Source of the DNA: JBOFWL01 sp051653605
GTDB lineage: Bacteria; Spirochaetota; Brevinematia; Brevinematales; Brevinemataceae
Assembly: GCA_051653605.1 (NCBI GenBank)
Contig: JBOFWL010000117.1
Location: 124,001-188,000 of the forward strand
Direction of reading: 5' to 3'
DNA length: 64,000 nt
The notes beneath the pieces are model-generated. The model was given only the letters and a program-made list of their open reading frames with translations, was not told where the DNA came from and did not search any database. Position 1 is the stretch's first letter, and every line of letters begins with the position of its first letter. Shown here one piece after another: positions 43,453 to 51,497 of this stretch. A program made the translations under genes and the position numbers.

Positions 43453-45250
43453 GTCGATCCTCCTGCATTTGCTGTTTTGCACGATCATATTTCATGTGGA
43501 GAGCTTGAATTTCATCTTCCATAAAGAGGCGCAATTTTTCCAAGGCTACTGTATCTCCATTGGTAATTTCAAGCCGTGCACGAATAAGCATAGGTAGGCT
43601 TTCAAGAGCTCTTATTTCAAAAATAGGTGCTCCTTTATTAATAACTTCTTCCGATTTTCGGTAAAAAAGGATAATTAGCCTTAAAAGAGAAATTTGTTTT
43701 TGAGGGGAGCAGTACATATCGATATCATCATATGCATTTTGTTTAAGAAATCCTTCTTTAAGGATGCGAGCTACTTCAATAATTAGACGTTCAGAATCAG
43801 GAAGAGCATCTGGCCCTATTAAGCGGATAATTTTTTGCAGTCGATTCTCACGTAAAAGAACATCATAAGCTTGTTGACGCAAGGTTCCAGCATCAGGATC
43901 AATATTTTTTTCCCACCATGGATTTACAAGCTCAGCATATTCACTATAGCTTTGAATCCAATTTATAGAAGGATAATGTCTTGCTGATGCAAGAGATTTA
44001 TCGAGCTCCCAAAAACCTCTAACAAAACGTTTTGTATTTTGAGTTACAGGTTCTGAAAAATCTCCCCCTGGAGGAGATACTGCAGCAATCATCGTGACAG
44101 AACCATCAGTACCATTTAATGTTTGAACATATCCAGCTCTTTCATAAAAAGAGGCGAGGCGAGAACCTAGGTACGCAGGAAAACCTTCTTCTGCGGGAAT
44201 TTCCTCTAGACGCCCTGAAAATTCTCGGAGAGCTTCTGCCCAACGAGAAGATGAATCAGCCATCACGGCTACATCATATCCCATATCTCGATAATATTCA
44301 GCAATGGTAATACCCGTATAAATAGACGCTTCACGGGCTGTAACAGGCATATTAGAAGTGTTTGCTATCATTACCGTTCTATCATAAAGAGGTTTTTGGG
44401 TTGTTGGATCAATAAGTTGTGGAAATTCCTCTAAAACCTCTGTGATTTCGTTGCCTCGTTCTCCACAACCAACATATACAACGATTTTCGCATCACTCCA
44501 TTTGGCAAGTTGATGTTGAGTAATTGTTTTACCTGTGCCAAATCCTCCAGGAATAGCAAAAGCCCCCCCCTTTGCTGCAGGGAAGAAGATATCAATAACA
44601 CGCTGTCCTGTAAGTAGTGGTTTAGTTGGAAGATGTCGTTGGGTGTAAGGGCGAGCAACTTTTACAGGCCATCGCTGTATCATCGTAATGATGTGCTCTT
44701 TCCCACTATCATCCTTTATCTTTGCGATTTCTTGAGAAACAGTATATAAACCAGCTGGTTTAATCGAAACAATAGTCCCAGAAAGATTAGGTGGAATCAT
44801 AATTTTATGCAAGACAAGATCTGTTTCAGGGACAGATCCTATAATAGCTCCAGATTTAACAATATCTCCAATTTTAACCATTGGAGTGAAATCCCAAGTG
44901 CGCGTACGATCAAGGGGATCCACGCTAATACCTCTTTGAAGATAAATGCTTTTTGTTATTTTAGCAATTTCTTCAAGAGGACGTTGGATTCCATCGAACA
45001 CACGAGCAAGCAATCCTGGCCCAAGTTCAACGGATAAAGGTAGCCCTGTTCCGTAGATAGGCTCACCAGCAGATAAACCATCTGTTTCTTCATAAACTTG
45101 AATAACGGCGATATCTTTATCAATGCTTAAAATTTCACCAACAAGCATTAAATTAGACACTTTTACCGTTTCCATTAACTGAGCATCACCATTTATAAGA
45201 GCTGTGACGAGTGGCCCATTAATTCGAATAATACTTCCAATTTCGTTCAT
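43442..45250 (-). CDS. atpA: V-type ATPase subunit A (catalytic)
   Basis: This 602-residue catalytic subunit has the P-loop PGGFGTGKT near residue 234, the adjacent GCGERGNEITEVLEEFP, the NTSNMPVTAREASIYTGITIAEYYRDMGY stretch, and the non-homologous insertion around 110-190 typical of V/A-type A subunits. It hydrolyses or makes ATP in the A3B3 head. It overlaps atpE by four bases. The P-loop reads GGFGTGKT where many relatives have GAFGCGKT, a mild variation. Confidence 0.96.
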   Translation of the reverse strand: MNEIGSIIRINGPLVTALINGDAQLMETVKVSNLMLVGEILSIDKDIAVIQVYEETDGLSAGEPIYGTGLPLSVELGPGLLARVFDGIQRPLEEIAKITKSIYLQRGISVDPLDRTRTWDFTPMVKIGDIVKSGAIIGSVPETDLVLHKIMIPPNLSGTIVSIKPAGLYTVSQEIAKIKDDSGKEHIITMIQRWPVKVARPYTQRHLPTKPLLTGQRVIDIFFPAAKGGAFAIPGGFGTGKTITQHQLAKWSDAKIVVYVGCGERGNEITEVLEEFPQLIDPTTQKPLYDRTVMIANTSNMPVTAREASIYTGITIAEYYRDMGYDVAVMADSSSRWAEALREFSGRLEEIPAEEGFPAYLGSRLASFYERAGYVQTLNGTDGSVTMIAAVSPPGGDFSEPVTQNTKRFVRGFWELDKSLASARHYPSINWIQSYSEYAELVNPWWEKNIDPDAGTLRQQAYDVLLRENRLQKIIRLIGPDALPDSERLIIEVARILKEGFLKQNAYDDIDMYCSPQKQISLLRLIILFYRKSEEVINKGAPIFEIRALESLPMLIRARLEITNGDTVALEKLRLFMEDEIQALHMKYDRAKQQMQEDRRGV

Positions 45251-45828
45251 TGGATATTCTCCTTAAGCTCTTTCATAACTAAATTCTGAAGATGCTGTTT
45301 TTTATCAGTATATAATTTCTCAAATGATAAATCGATATGCATTCCTAGATTGCTAGAGATAATAATGCCTGCAGCAAGAGAATTATCCTCAACTACCGAG
45401 GAGATTTTCCCTTGATAGGAGTCTAAAGCCGTAATATCACGCGGATTAATCTTGATGATCAAATCACCATCTAGCATCTCAATAGATTTCTCTATCCATT
45501 GATCTAAAATAGATATATAACTTTTAAAATCTTTTTCAATAAAACTAAGAACAGCATATCGAATAAATGGGAGTAAGTTTTCAGCAAATTTATCTTCTGA
45601 AACAATATTATTCATTCGAATATTAAAATCTTTTTCTGCTTTAAGAGAAATTTCATTTCGTTCTAATTGAATACGCAATTTATCTTTTTTATTCTGATAA
45701 AAAGCTTCCCATTGATCTGCTTTTGCCAGCAATGACTTTGTAGATTCTGCTTTTGCATGATCCTTAGCTGTTGCAATATCATCCCAAGCATCTTTTTCTA
45801 TATCTTTTATCATATCTTGAATAGACAT
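45247..45828 (-). CDS. atpE: V-type ATPase subunit E (peripheral stalk)
   Basis: This 193-residue protein has a long N-terminal helix (residues 1-85, rich in Lys, Glu, Ala) and a mixed C-terminal domain with GDLIIKINPRDITALD and SSVVEDNSLAAGIIISSNLGMHIDLSFEKL, matching the E subunit's conserved domain. It forms the stator with the coiled-coil partner. It lies between atpF and atpA, where E is found in spirochaete clusters. Confidence 0.85.
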   Translation of the reverse strand: MSIQDMIKDIEKDAWDDIATAKDHAKAESTKSLLAKADQWEAFYQNKKDKLRIQLERNEISLKAEKDFNIRMNNIVSEDKFAENLLPFIRYAVLSFIEKDFKSYISILDQWIEKSIEMLDGDLIIKINPRDITALDSYQGKISSVVEDNSLAAGIIISSNLGMHIDLSFEKLYTDKKQHLQNLVMKELKENIQ

Positions 45829-45834
45829 ACTATC

Positions 45835-46137
45835 CTACCCTTGCCCGATTGCCTCTCGAACGAATTTTTGTAACTTAGCCCCTGGTTTAAAATCACCTTT
45901 AGATGATGCAATTTCCAAAATCATAATAGAACTTCCAGACATTCTATGTTCTTCGATTTCATGTTCCAAAGCAACTGCAAAACGAGCTGAGATCACAACA
46001 AGAGCAACATTATGACGACTTATTATTTTTGTAAATGCATCCTTAAGCTGAGAACTATCTAGAGGCGAAATTACCTCCATTCCAGAAAGTATATAAGCTG
46101 GCGCTAATTCTTCTCCAACTAGAGCTACTACATTCAT
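45835..46137 (-). CDS. atpF: V-type ATPase subunit F
   Basis: This 100-residue protein has the F-subunit fold pattern: VVALVGEELAPAYILSGMEVISP at the start (strand, Gly loop, helix) and VALVVISARFAVALEHEIEEH in the middle. Subunit F binds D in the rotor and affects ATPase activity. It lies four bases after atpK and six before atpE. Length fits the family. Confidence 0.87.
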   Translation of the reverse strand: MNVVALVGEELAPAYILSGMEVISPLDSSQLKDAFTKIISRHNVALVVISARFAVALEHEIEEHRMSGSSIMILEIASSKGDFKPGAKLQKFVREAIGQG

Positions 46138-46141
46138 AAAA

Positions 46142-46591
46142 CTAGCCCAGACGCCCTAACACCATTATAGCAATAACTAGCCCAAAAATAGAAATACCTT
46201 CACAAAGACTAACAAATAATAGGCTTTGCCCTATCATTTTAGGATTGTCACTAACAGCTCCGATACCCGCAGATGCAGCCATCCCTGTTGCGATACCGGC
46301 ACCTATACATGCCAATCCTACAGCCATACCTGCAGCTAAAAAACCCAATCCATAGGCGCTTTCAGGAGCTGTTGCAACGGCAGTAGCCTCTTGAGCAAAA
46401 GCCACACTAGGAACACCAAAAATATGAGCAATAACAACAGCAAGTGCGATAAAAAAGAAGCCCGCTGTGCCACCAATCAAACTTTTTGCGGCATAGACGG
46501 GTATAACTCCAAAATCTCGTTTAACATGCATGACAAGCCCTATCAAAGCGGTGAGGCACAAAATAGCTCCAAGAATAAATACTGCGATCAT
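46142..46591 (-). CDS. atpK: V-type ATPase proteolipid subunit K with an extra N-terminal membrane region
   Basis: This protein of 149 residues has about four membrane helices. The C-terminal pair is a standard c-hairpin: GLGFLAAGMAVGLACIGAGIATG, a polar loop (DNPKM), then a helix with the ion-binding Glu near residue 131 in SLCEGISIFGL. The N-terminal half contains two hydrophobic helices but no second Glu and no clear c-type Gly repeat. GGAGG precedes the ATG at 46591; a TTG five codons upstream overlaps that site and is not preferred. It is the first gene of the operon, behind its own promoter. Confidence 0.85.
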   Translation of the reverse strand: MIAVFILGAILCLTALIGLVMHVKRDFGVIPVYAAKSLIGGTAGFFFIALAVVIAHIFGVPSVAFAQEATAVATAPESAYGLGFLAAGMAVGLACIGAGIATGMAASAGIGAVSDNPKMIGQSLLFVSLCEGISIFGLVIAIMVLGRLG

Positions 46592-46617
46592 AAATTCCTC
46601 CAACAATATCTATATAA

Positions 46618-46646
46618 ATATTACTACATTTTAAGCATTCTTGCAA
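46618..46646 (-). promoter_or_regulatory. Promoter of the V-type ATPase operon
   Basis: On the minus strand, TTGCAA (46641-46646), a 17-base spacer and TAATAT (46618-46623), about 27 bases before the atpK ATG. It is back to back with the trmJ promoter. Confidence 0.6.
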
Positions 46647-46666
46647 TAATTTTAAAAGGTATATTT

Positions 46667-46695
46667 TTGCATAAATGTAAAACATATTATACAAT
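46667..46695 (+). promoter_or_regulatory. Promoter of trmJ
   Basis: TTGCAT (46667-46672), a 17-base spacer and TACAAT (46690-46695), 20 bases before the ATG. Confidence 0.65.
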
Positions 46696-46714
46696 AAAAG
46701 ACAAGAGGAAAGCA

Positions 46715-47416
46715 ATGTCATATAATGTTGTATTGGTCAGGCCAGAAGGTGCCATAAATATTGGTTTAGTCGCTAGGGCCACAAAAAATTTTGGAGCCAA
46801 TCTTGTTTTGGTTGATCCTAAAGTTAATCATTTACAAAAAGAAGCTCTTACATTTGCAGCAAATGCCTTTGACATCCTAGAAAATGCAAAAATCTATAAT
46901 GATTTACCTACGGCACTCATAGACACACCTCTATCCTTAGGCTTTTCTAGACGTACAGGCCAGTTCAGAAGAAAAGACCTTTCTTTGGATCAGCTAGACA
47001 ATTTTATTGAATACCAAGGTGAAAAAAATATAGCTCTTGTTTTTGGAAACGAGCAAACTGGGCTGAATGATTTTGAGCTTCGATGTACAACTCTTTGTGT
47101 TAGCATCAATACTCACCCTTCTCAACCATCACTCAATCTTTCCCATGCGGTTGCAATTGTGCTTCAAAGATTGTTTCAATCAGACAGAAGCGAAGACCCT
47201 ACTTCTCTGATAGAGGAAATTAAAAATTGTTCTGATGAATTCATGAGCTTTCTAGATGATATTCACTACTTTAAAAATAATATTCGGAAAAAGAACTTTC
47301 ATAGCTATTTAGAAAAAATATTAACACGAGGGATTAGTGAACACACTGATGCTTTGGTAATAAAGAAGATATTAACGATTATTAGAGGCTCTGTTAAAAG
47401 ATTAAGAACTAAATAA
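46715..47416 (+). CDS. trmJ: tRNA 2'-O-methyltransferase TrmJ (SpoU/SPOUT)
   Basis: This 233-residue SPOUT methyltransferase has motif 1 (RPEGAINIGLVARATKNFG), motif 2 (ALVFGNEQTGLNDFEL) and motif 3 (SQPSLNLSHAVAIVLQRL). TrmJ methylates the ribose of residue 32 in the anticodon loop. The C-terminal helical extension (residues 160-233) is typical of TrmJ. The frame is open upstream to 46391, across the atpK region, but AGAGGA and the promoter place the start at 46715. It converges on the next gene, overlapping by 15 bases. Confidence 0.92.
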   Translation: MSYNVVLVRPEGAINIGLVARATKNFGANLVLVDPKVNHLQKEALTFAANAFDILENAKIYNDLPTALIDTPLSLGFSRRTGQFRRKDLSLDQLDNFIEYQGEKNIALVFGNEQTGLNDFELRCTTLCVSINTHPSQPSLNLSHAVAIVLQRLFQSDRSEDPTSLIEEIKNCSDEFMSFLDDIHYFKNNIRKKNFHSYLEKILTRGISEHTDALVIKKILTIIRGSVKRLRTK

Positions 47417-47956
47417 CTTCTGCAAAGCTGTCCAGTTAATCTTCGAAGCAATATCTTCAATCAAAACTGCTTCATTTTTAGCATCTTTTGGGAAATATAT
47501 TTTAAGAAAAAAGCCATAACTTTTTTTATCTAGGCCTTCTAGAACAAGCACGGCTGTCTTATCATTATTATGCCATAAATATTTTTTAGGAAGAGATGAT
47601 ATATTCCCTACGCGATACGCAATCTTCCCTGTATCCTCAAAAAACTCAAGCCCTTTAATATATGTAAGATAATAATTTGCCTGATCCGGAGAATAAGAGA
47701 GTTCATTTGTAAAAGGGATCCCATTTATTCTATAACTATATGATATTGTAAATGACAACCCAGTGCGGCCATCTGTTCCATCAAAACTATAAGTGCTTGT
47801 GTGTTTAACACCTTGTCTATATGGAAGTAAAGCATAGGTTTTATCCGAAATATTGGAAAAAAGACTATGTACACTTTGAATATTGGATCGAATAGATTTC
47901 ATTTGTTGAGCATATACAGTATTTAGAGGAATCAACAATAAAAGAAAAAATAGCAT
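47402..47956 (-). CDS. Secreted hypothetical protein
   Basis: This 184-residue protein has a signal peptide (MLFFLLLLIPLNTVYA) with a cleavage site after VYA. AGAGG precedes the ATG at 47956; a TTG two codons upstream is not preferred. The mature part has alternating strands (TGLSFTISYSYRI, TAVLVLEGLDKKSYGFFLKIYF), suggesting a beta-rich periplasmic or surface protein. No cysteine at the cleavage site, so it is not a lipoprotein. It follows no clear promoter and ends within trmJ. Family and role unknown. Confidence 0.72.
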   Translation of the reverse strand: MLFFLLLLIPLNTVYAQQMKSIRSNIQSVHSLFSNISDKTYALLPYRQGVKHTSTYSFDGTDGRTGLSFTISYSYRINGIPFTNELSYSPDQANYYLTYIKGLEFFEDTGKIAYRVGNISSLPKKYLWHNNDKTAVLVLEGLDKKSYGFFLKIYFPKDAKNEAVLIEDIASKINWTALQKLFSS

Positions 47957-47995
47957 ATACAACCTCTCATTTTGATATAATTCTTTCTTATAATA

Positions 47996-49294
47996 TCAGA
48001 TGTATTCCTCTGCTAGTAATTTTGTAAAAATATCATCTACTCTTGGGAATTCTTGCCTAAGATTTGATATCATATATGAGGCTTCTTCTTTAAAAGAATT
48101 ATGAGAGATTAAAAAGAGCCAATCTGAAGCTTGAGAAAGCATTTTAGCCCTCATTTCATAAACAGATGATTTTTTAGGTAGTCTCATATTTTCAAGAAAT
48201 GGAGCTGTCTGACTATTGATCCATGATGAAGAATCCGACATAGTTCCCCATGTGGATGGCTGAATATCAATATCTTGACAAAAATCACTATCTTCTTCGG
48301 GGAATTGAAAAAAATTAGGAGGGGCTATATCAAATATTTGTTTTAAAAAATGAATTCCTTCTCGCCACCAATGCCCAAAAAGCTCTGCATCAAATGCTAA
48401 GATCTCGTTACCAGATAAATTTTCAATAAAATTATAAGCATCTATAACTAGTTGATCTTGAGCTTTTAATGGTTGATAAAGAGGTTTTATAACAGAGTCT
48501 TTATTACCGATACTTCTTAAAGAAAACCCTGCTCTAAAAATATTTTTATTATAAAGATATTGTGCTGCTTCAGGAGATTCAATACTAAAATCTGAATGAA
48601 AATCTTGATAGCTTGAATGCCCTGGGTAACCAGTATCATTATCCCAAATAAGACTAGTTGCCTCTACATCTCTAATAAACAACTTAAGGTTTCTACACAT
48701 TACTTTATTTGTTTTATTTATAGAAGGAGGGATACAGGAAGGATCCGCATAAGTATATAAAAAATTAGAATCTGAAAGAATAGCAGATATCTCTGTTGTA
48801 AGCCCACACTCTGGAGTCCAAAGACCAGCAATATCTCCAAAGAAATAAGAGCTTGTCTGCATCCCAAGTTTGGCATGTAAACTAATTTCTTCTTGATTTA
48901 ACAACGGTAGAAAGGGGTGCGTAGCCATTCCTGAGAGAATCCTAATTTTTCCTAAGCATTGAAGCCTTGAAAATCGATTAAGCATTGTTGATACATTACT
49001 ATAATTAGAAACTCTGGTTATCTCATCATTTCGTAAGTTACTATAGGGAATTAGCTCAGCAATTGCAAGCCTTGCATCACAATAAGACTTATATTTGTTT
49101 ACAAAGTCTTTTCTACTACATTGAGCTATAATTGTTGGAGAAAGATGAACAACAACTTTTGCGGATTTGCTATGTTCCAAAATTTCTAGAAGAGGCAAAT
49201 AACAATCCATAACAACTTCATGAAGCCAATACTCCATGGATGTGTCCAAAACATAGGGCATATGGGCGTGGAGGACAAATTGTGCTATATCCAA
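47996..49294 (-). CDS. GH57-family glycosidase/branching-enzyme-like protein with an odd start
   Basis: This protein of 432 residues or slightly less opens with QFVLHAHMPYV, the family's HAHLPY, then LWTPECGL (Glu is the expected nucleophile) and FDAELFGHWWREG (Asp is the expected acid). GH57 members include alpha-1,4-glucan branching enzymes and amylases. The usual branching enzyme has about 520 residues, so this one lacks part of the C-terminal domain. The start is unclear: AAGGAGG directly touches a TTG (49294), and no ATG exists before the conserved motif; an ATA six bases after GGAGG is the best-spaced codon. It follows an amino-acid transporter operon. Confidence 0.78.
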   Translation of the reverse strand: MDIAQFVLHAHMPYVLDTSMEYWLHEVVMDCYLPLLEILEHSKSAKVVVHLSPTIIAQCSRKDFVNKYKSYCDARLAIAELIPYSNLRNDEITRVSNYSNVSTMLNRFSRLQCLGKIRILSGMATHPFLPLLNQEEISLHAKLGMQTSSYFFGDIAGLWTPECGLTTEISAILSDSNFLYTYADPSCIPPSINKTNKVMCRNLKLFIRDVEATSLIWDNDTGYPGHSSYQDFHSDFSIESPEAAQYLYNKNIFRAGFSLRSIGNKDSVIKPLYQPLKAQDQLVIDAYNFIENLSGNEILAFDAELFGHWWREGIHFLKQIFDIAPPNFFQFPEEDSDFCQDIDIQPSTWGTMSDSSSWINSQTAPFLENMRLPKKSSVYEMRAKMLSQASDWLFLISHNSFKEEASYMISNLRQEFPRVDDIFTKLLAEEYI

Positions 49295-49334
49295 CCTCCT
49301 TTATAGCTCTATAATAGAGGTGAAATATTAGTTC

Positions 49335-50060
49335 TTAATTAGGGAAATATTTCGCATATATTTCTTGGTATTTACCATTTTCCTTTAATTGAATAAGAGC
49401 TTTGTTAATAGAATTCAATAATACTGTATCCTCTTTGCGAAGTGCCATAGAATATTCTTCTGCAGTTCCTAAAACGGGAAAATCTTTTAAATCAGGATTC
49501 TGTGCAAGATATCCTTTGGTAGGATCAGCATCTAGCATTAGTGCATCAATTTTGCCAGATTTAAGAGCTAAAATTGCCTCTCCAGCGCCATTAAAGCGAC
49601 TAACCGTTACATCGCCCATTTGAGTTAGATAAGTATCTGCTGTAAAGCCAAGTATTGCTCCAATATTCTTATTGCGAATAGTCTCCACATTTGAAATTGT
49701 CATATTGTCTTGTTTTACAATTAAGCGCATATCTAAAGTTTGAAAATATATATCAGAAAATGCAACATTCCGCTTTCTATCCTCAGTTACTGCCATTCCA
49801 GCAATAATGAGATCAATTTTTTTAGATTGAAGAGCTGGTATTAGTCCATCAAAATTCATATTTTCAATCTTAATTTGTTTGCCTAAAATTAAAGCAACTT
49901 CATTAATAAGATCTATATCAAATCCAACAATAACTCCATTTTCAAGATATTCAAAAGGTTGAAATTCCGCATTCGTTCCAACAATAAGAGTGTTAGATGC
50001 TGACTTGGCACATGATAATACAAAAAATAAACTCACAGCTAGTAATAATACCTTCTTCAT
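49335..50060 (-). CDS. Polar amino-acid ABC transporter, substrate-binding lipoprotein
   Basis: This 241-residue protein has a signal peptide and a Cys in FVLSCAKSA, a loose spirochaete-type lipobox, so it is likely a lipoprotein at the membrane. The SBP_bac_3 fold is clear: GTNAEFQPFEYLENGVIVGFDIDLINEVA near the start, then IAGMAVTEDRKRNVAFSDIYFQ and a C-terminal MALRKEDTVLLNSINKALIQLK. Relatives bind Glu, Gln, Arg, Lys or His; the ligand is not evident. The permease and ATPase are encoded directly upstream. Confidence 0.9.
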   Translation of the reverse strand: MKKVLLLAVSLFFVLSCAKSASNTLIVGTNAEFQPFEYLENGVIVGFDIDLINEVALILGKQIKIENMNFDGLIPALQSKKIDLIIAGMAVTEDRKRNVAFSDIYFQTLDMRLIVKQDNMTISNVETIRNKNIGAILGFTADTYLTQMGDVTVSRFNGAGEAILALKSGKIDALMLDADPTKGYLAQNPDLKDFPVLGTAEEYSMALRKEDTVLLNSINKALIQLKENGKYQEIYAKYFPN

Positions 50061-50084
50061 ATGGGTCTCCTAATTAAATCTATC

Positions 50085-50813
50085 TTAATATGTAACAATT
50101 TTATCTAAAAATTCTTTTGTGCGCCGATGTTTAGGGTTATAAAAAAGATCCTTTGGAGAAGCGTCTTCTAAGATAAGACCTTCATCCATAAATAAAACCC
50201 TCGAAGATACATTACTAGCGAATCCCATCTCATGAGTGACAACCAACATTGTCATCCCATCTTGGGCTAAGTCTTTCATAACATCTAAAACTTCTTTCAC
50301 CATTTCCGGATCTAAAGCTGATGTGGGTTCATCAAATAGCATTACATGAGGCTCCATCGCTAATGCTCTGGCAATGGCAATTCGTTGTTTTTGCCCACCA
50401 GATAATTTTAGAGGATATGTATCTCTCTTTGAAGAAAGCCCAACTCTCTCTAATAATTGCAAGGCTTTTTCTTCCGCTTTTTCTTGAGTTATTTTCTTTA
50501 CGAGCATTGGTGCCAATGTTAGATTTTCAAGTACTGTTTTATGAGGAAAAAGATTGAAGTGCTGAAATACCATACCTAGATTTTTACGCATATCATCAAG
50601 ATTTGATGAAGGGGCATTTATATCATTTCCTTCAATAAAAATATGTCCTTCTTGAAAATCTTCTAAGCGATTTATACACCGTAGAAAAGTTGATTTTCCA
50701 CTTCCTGAAGGCCCAATTATAGAAACAACTTCTTTTTTCGAAATATCAACACTTATACCTTTTAGAACTTCTAGAGAGCCAAATCTTTTGTGCAAATTTT
50801 TAACGCTAATCAC
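50085..50813 (-). CDS. Polar amino-acid ABC transporter, ATPase (GlnQ-type)
   Basis: This 242-residue ABC ATPase has Walker A GPSGSGKST near residue 34, signature LSGGQKQRIAIARAL near 138, and Walker B VMLFDEPTSALDPEM, which with NRLEDFQEGHIFIEG and MLVVTHEMGFA is the GlnQ/ArtP type. It overlaps the permease gene by eight bases. It drives the import mediated by the neighbouring binding lipoprotein and permease. Confidence 0.93.
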   Translation of the reverse strand: MISVKNLHKRFGSLEVLKGISVDISKKEVVSIIGPSGSGKSTFLRCINRLEDFQEGHIFIEGNDINAPSSNLDDMRKNLGMVFQHFNLFPHKTVLENLTLAPMLVKKITQEKAEEKALQLLERVGLSSKRDTYPLKLSGGQKQRIAIARALAMEPHVMLFDEPTSALDPEMVKEVLDVMKDLAQDGMTMLVVTHEMGFASNVSSRVLFMDEGLILEDASPKDLFYNPKHRRTKEFLDKIVTY

Positions 50814-51483
50814 TACTCTTCATCCTTTTTTCCACTTTTCTCATAATTTTCGTAAATATACCAGTAAGAATAAGATAGATGAGCCCAACAAGAATTAATG
50901 GTTCTACGCCTCTATAAGTTTGGCTTGTAATAATACTTGCAGATCGAAGAAGATCTATCCCTCCGATAAAACCAACAATAGAGGTTTCTTTAAGTAATGT
51001 TATAAATTCTGAAACAAGTGCTGGTAGAATAATTTTAATTGCTTGAGGAATAATAATAACCTTCATTGCCATTTTAGATGGCATTCCGAGTGCTAGCGCT
51101 GCATCCATTTGCCCTTTATCAACAGCCTGAATACCTGATCTAATAACCTCTGAAACATACGCTGCAGAGTTAAAACTAAATGCAAGAGAGGCTACAATGA
51201 GAATTGGAACATCTCTCAATACTCCGACGAACACAAGGTTTGCTAGAATCATCAGCTGTACTACAGCAGGTGTTCCTCGAATAACATCTGTATAGACATT
51301 TGCAAAAATATTTAGAATCTTATGTTGTGATGTTTTAAAAAGTGCGAGAATAATTCCAAGTATTAATCCTAAAAAAGTCGCTAACAATGTTGCAGATAAA
51401 GAAAACGCTAAGCCATTTAGAATATAGACATAACGATTGCCTGAAATAAAAACATGATGTAATAGGGAAAAATATTCTTGCAT
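50806..51483 (-). CDS. Polar amino-acid ABC transporter, permease
   Basis: This 225-residue membrane protein has five or so helices and the HisM/GlnP signature: VIRGTPAVVQLMIL near residue 90, SAAYVSEVIRSGIQAVDKGQMDAALALGMP (the EAA loop that binds the ATPase), and EFITLLKETSIVGFIG. A single permease gene implies a homodimer. It follows oadB by 14 bases, so it may be expressed with the decarboxylase operon. Confidence 0.92.
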   Translation of the reverse strand: MQEYFSLLHHVFISGNRYVYILNGLAFSLSATLLATFLGLILGIILALFKTSQHKILNIFANVYTDVIRGTPAVVQLMILANLVFVGVLRDVPILIVASLAFSFNSAAYVSEVIRSGIQAVDKGQMDAALALGMPSKMAMKVIIIPQAIKIILPALVSEFITLLKETSIVGFIGGIDLLRSASIITSQTYRGVEPLILVGLIYLILTGIFTKIMRKVEKRMKSSD

Positions 51484-51497
51484 GTCTTGAATTATTC

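Noticed and set aside
46391..46714. A 108-codon upstream extension of trmJ across the atpK region
   Set aside because: Family members start MSYNVVLV, the promoter lies at 46667-46695, and a ribosome site precedes 46715.
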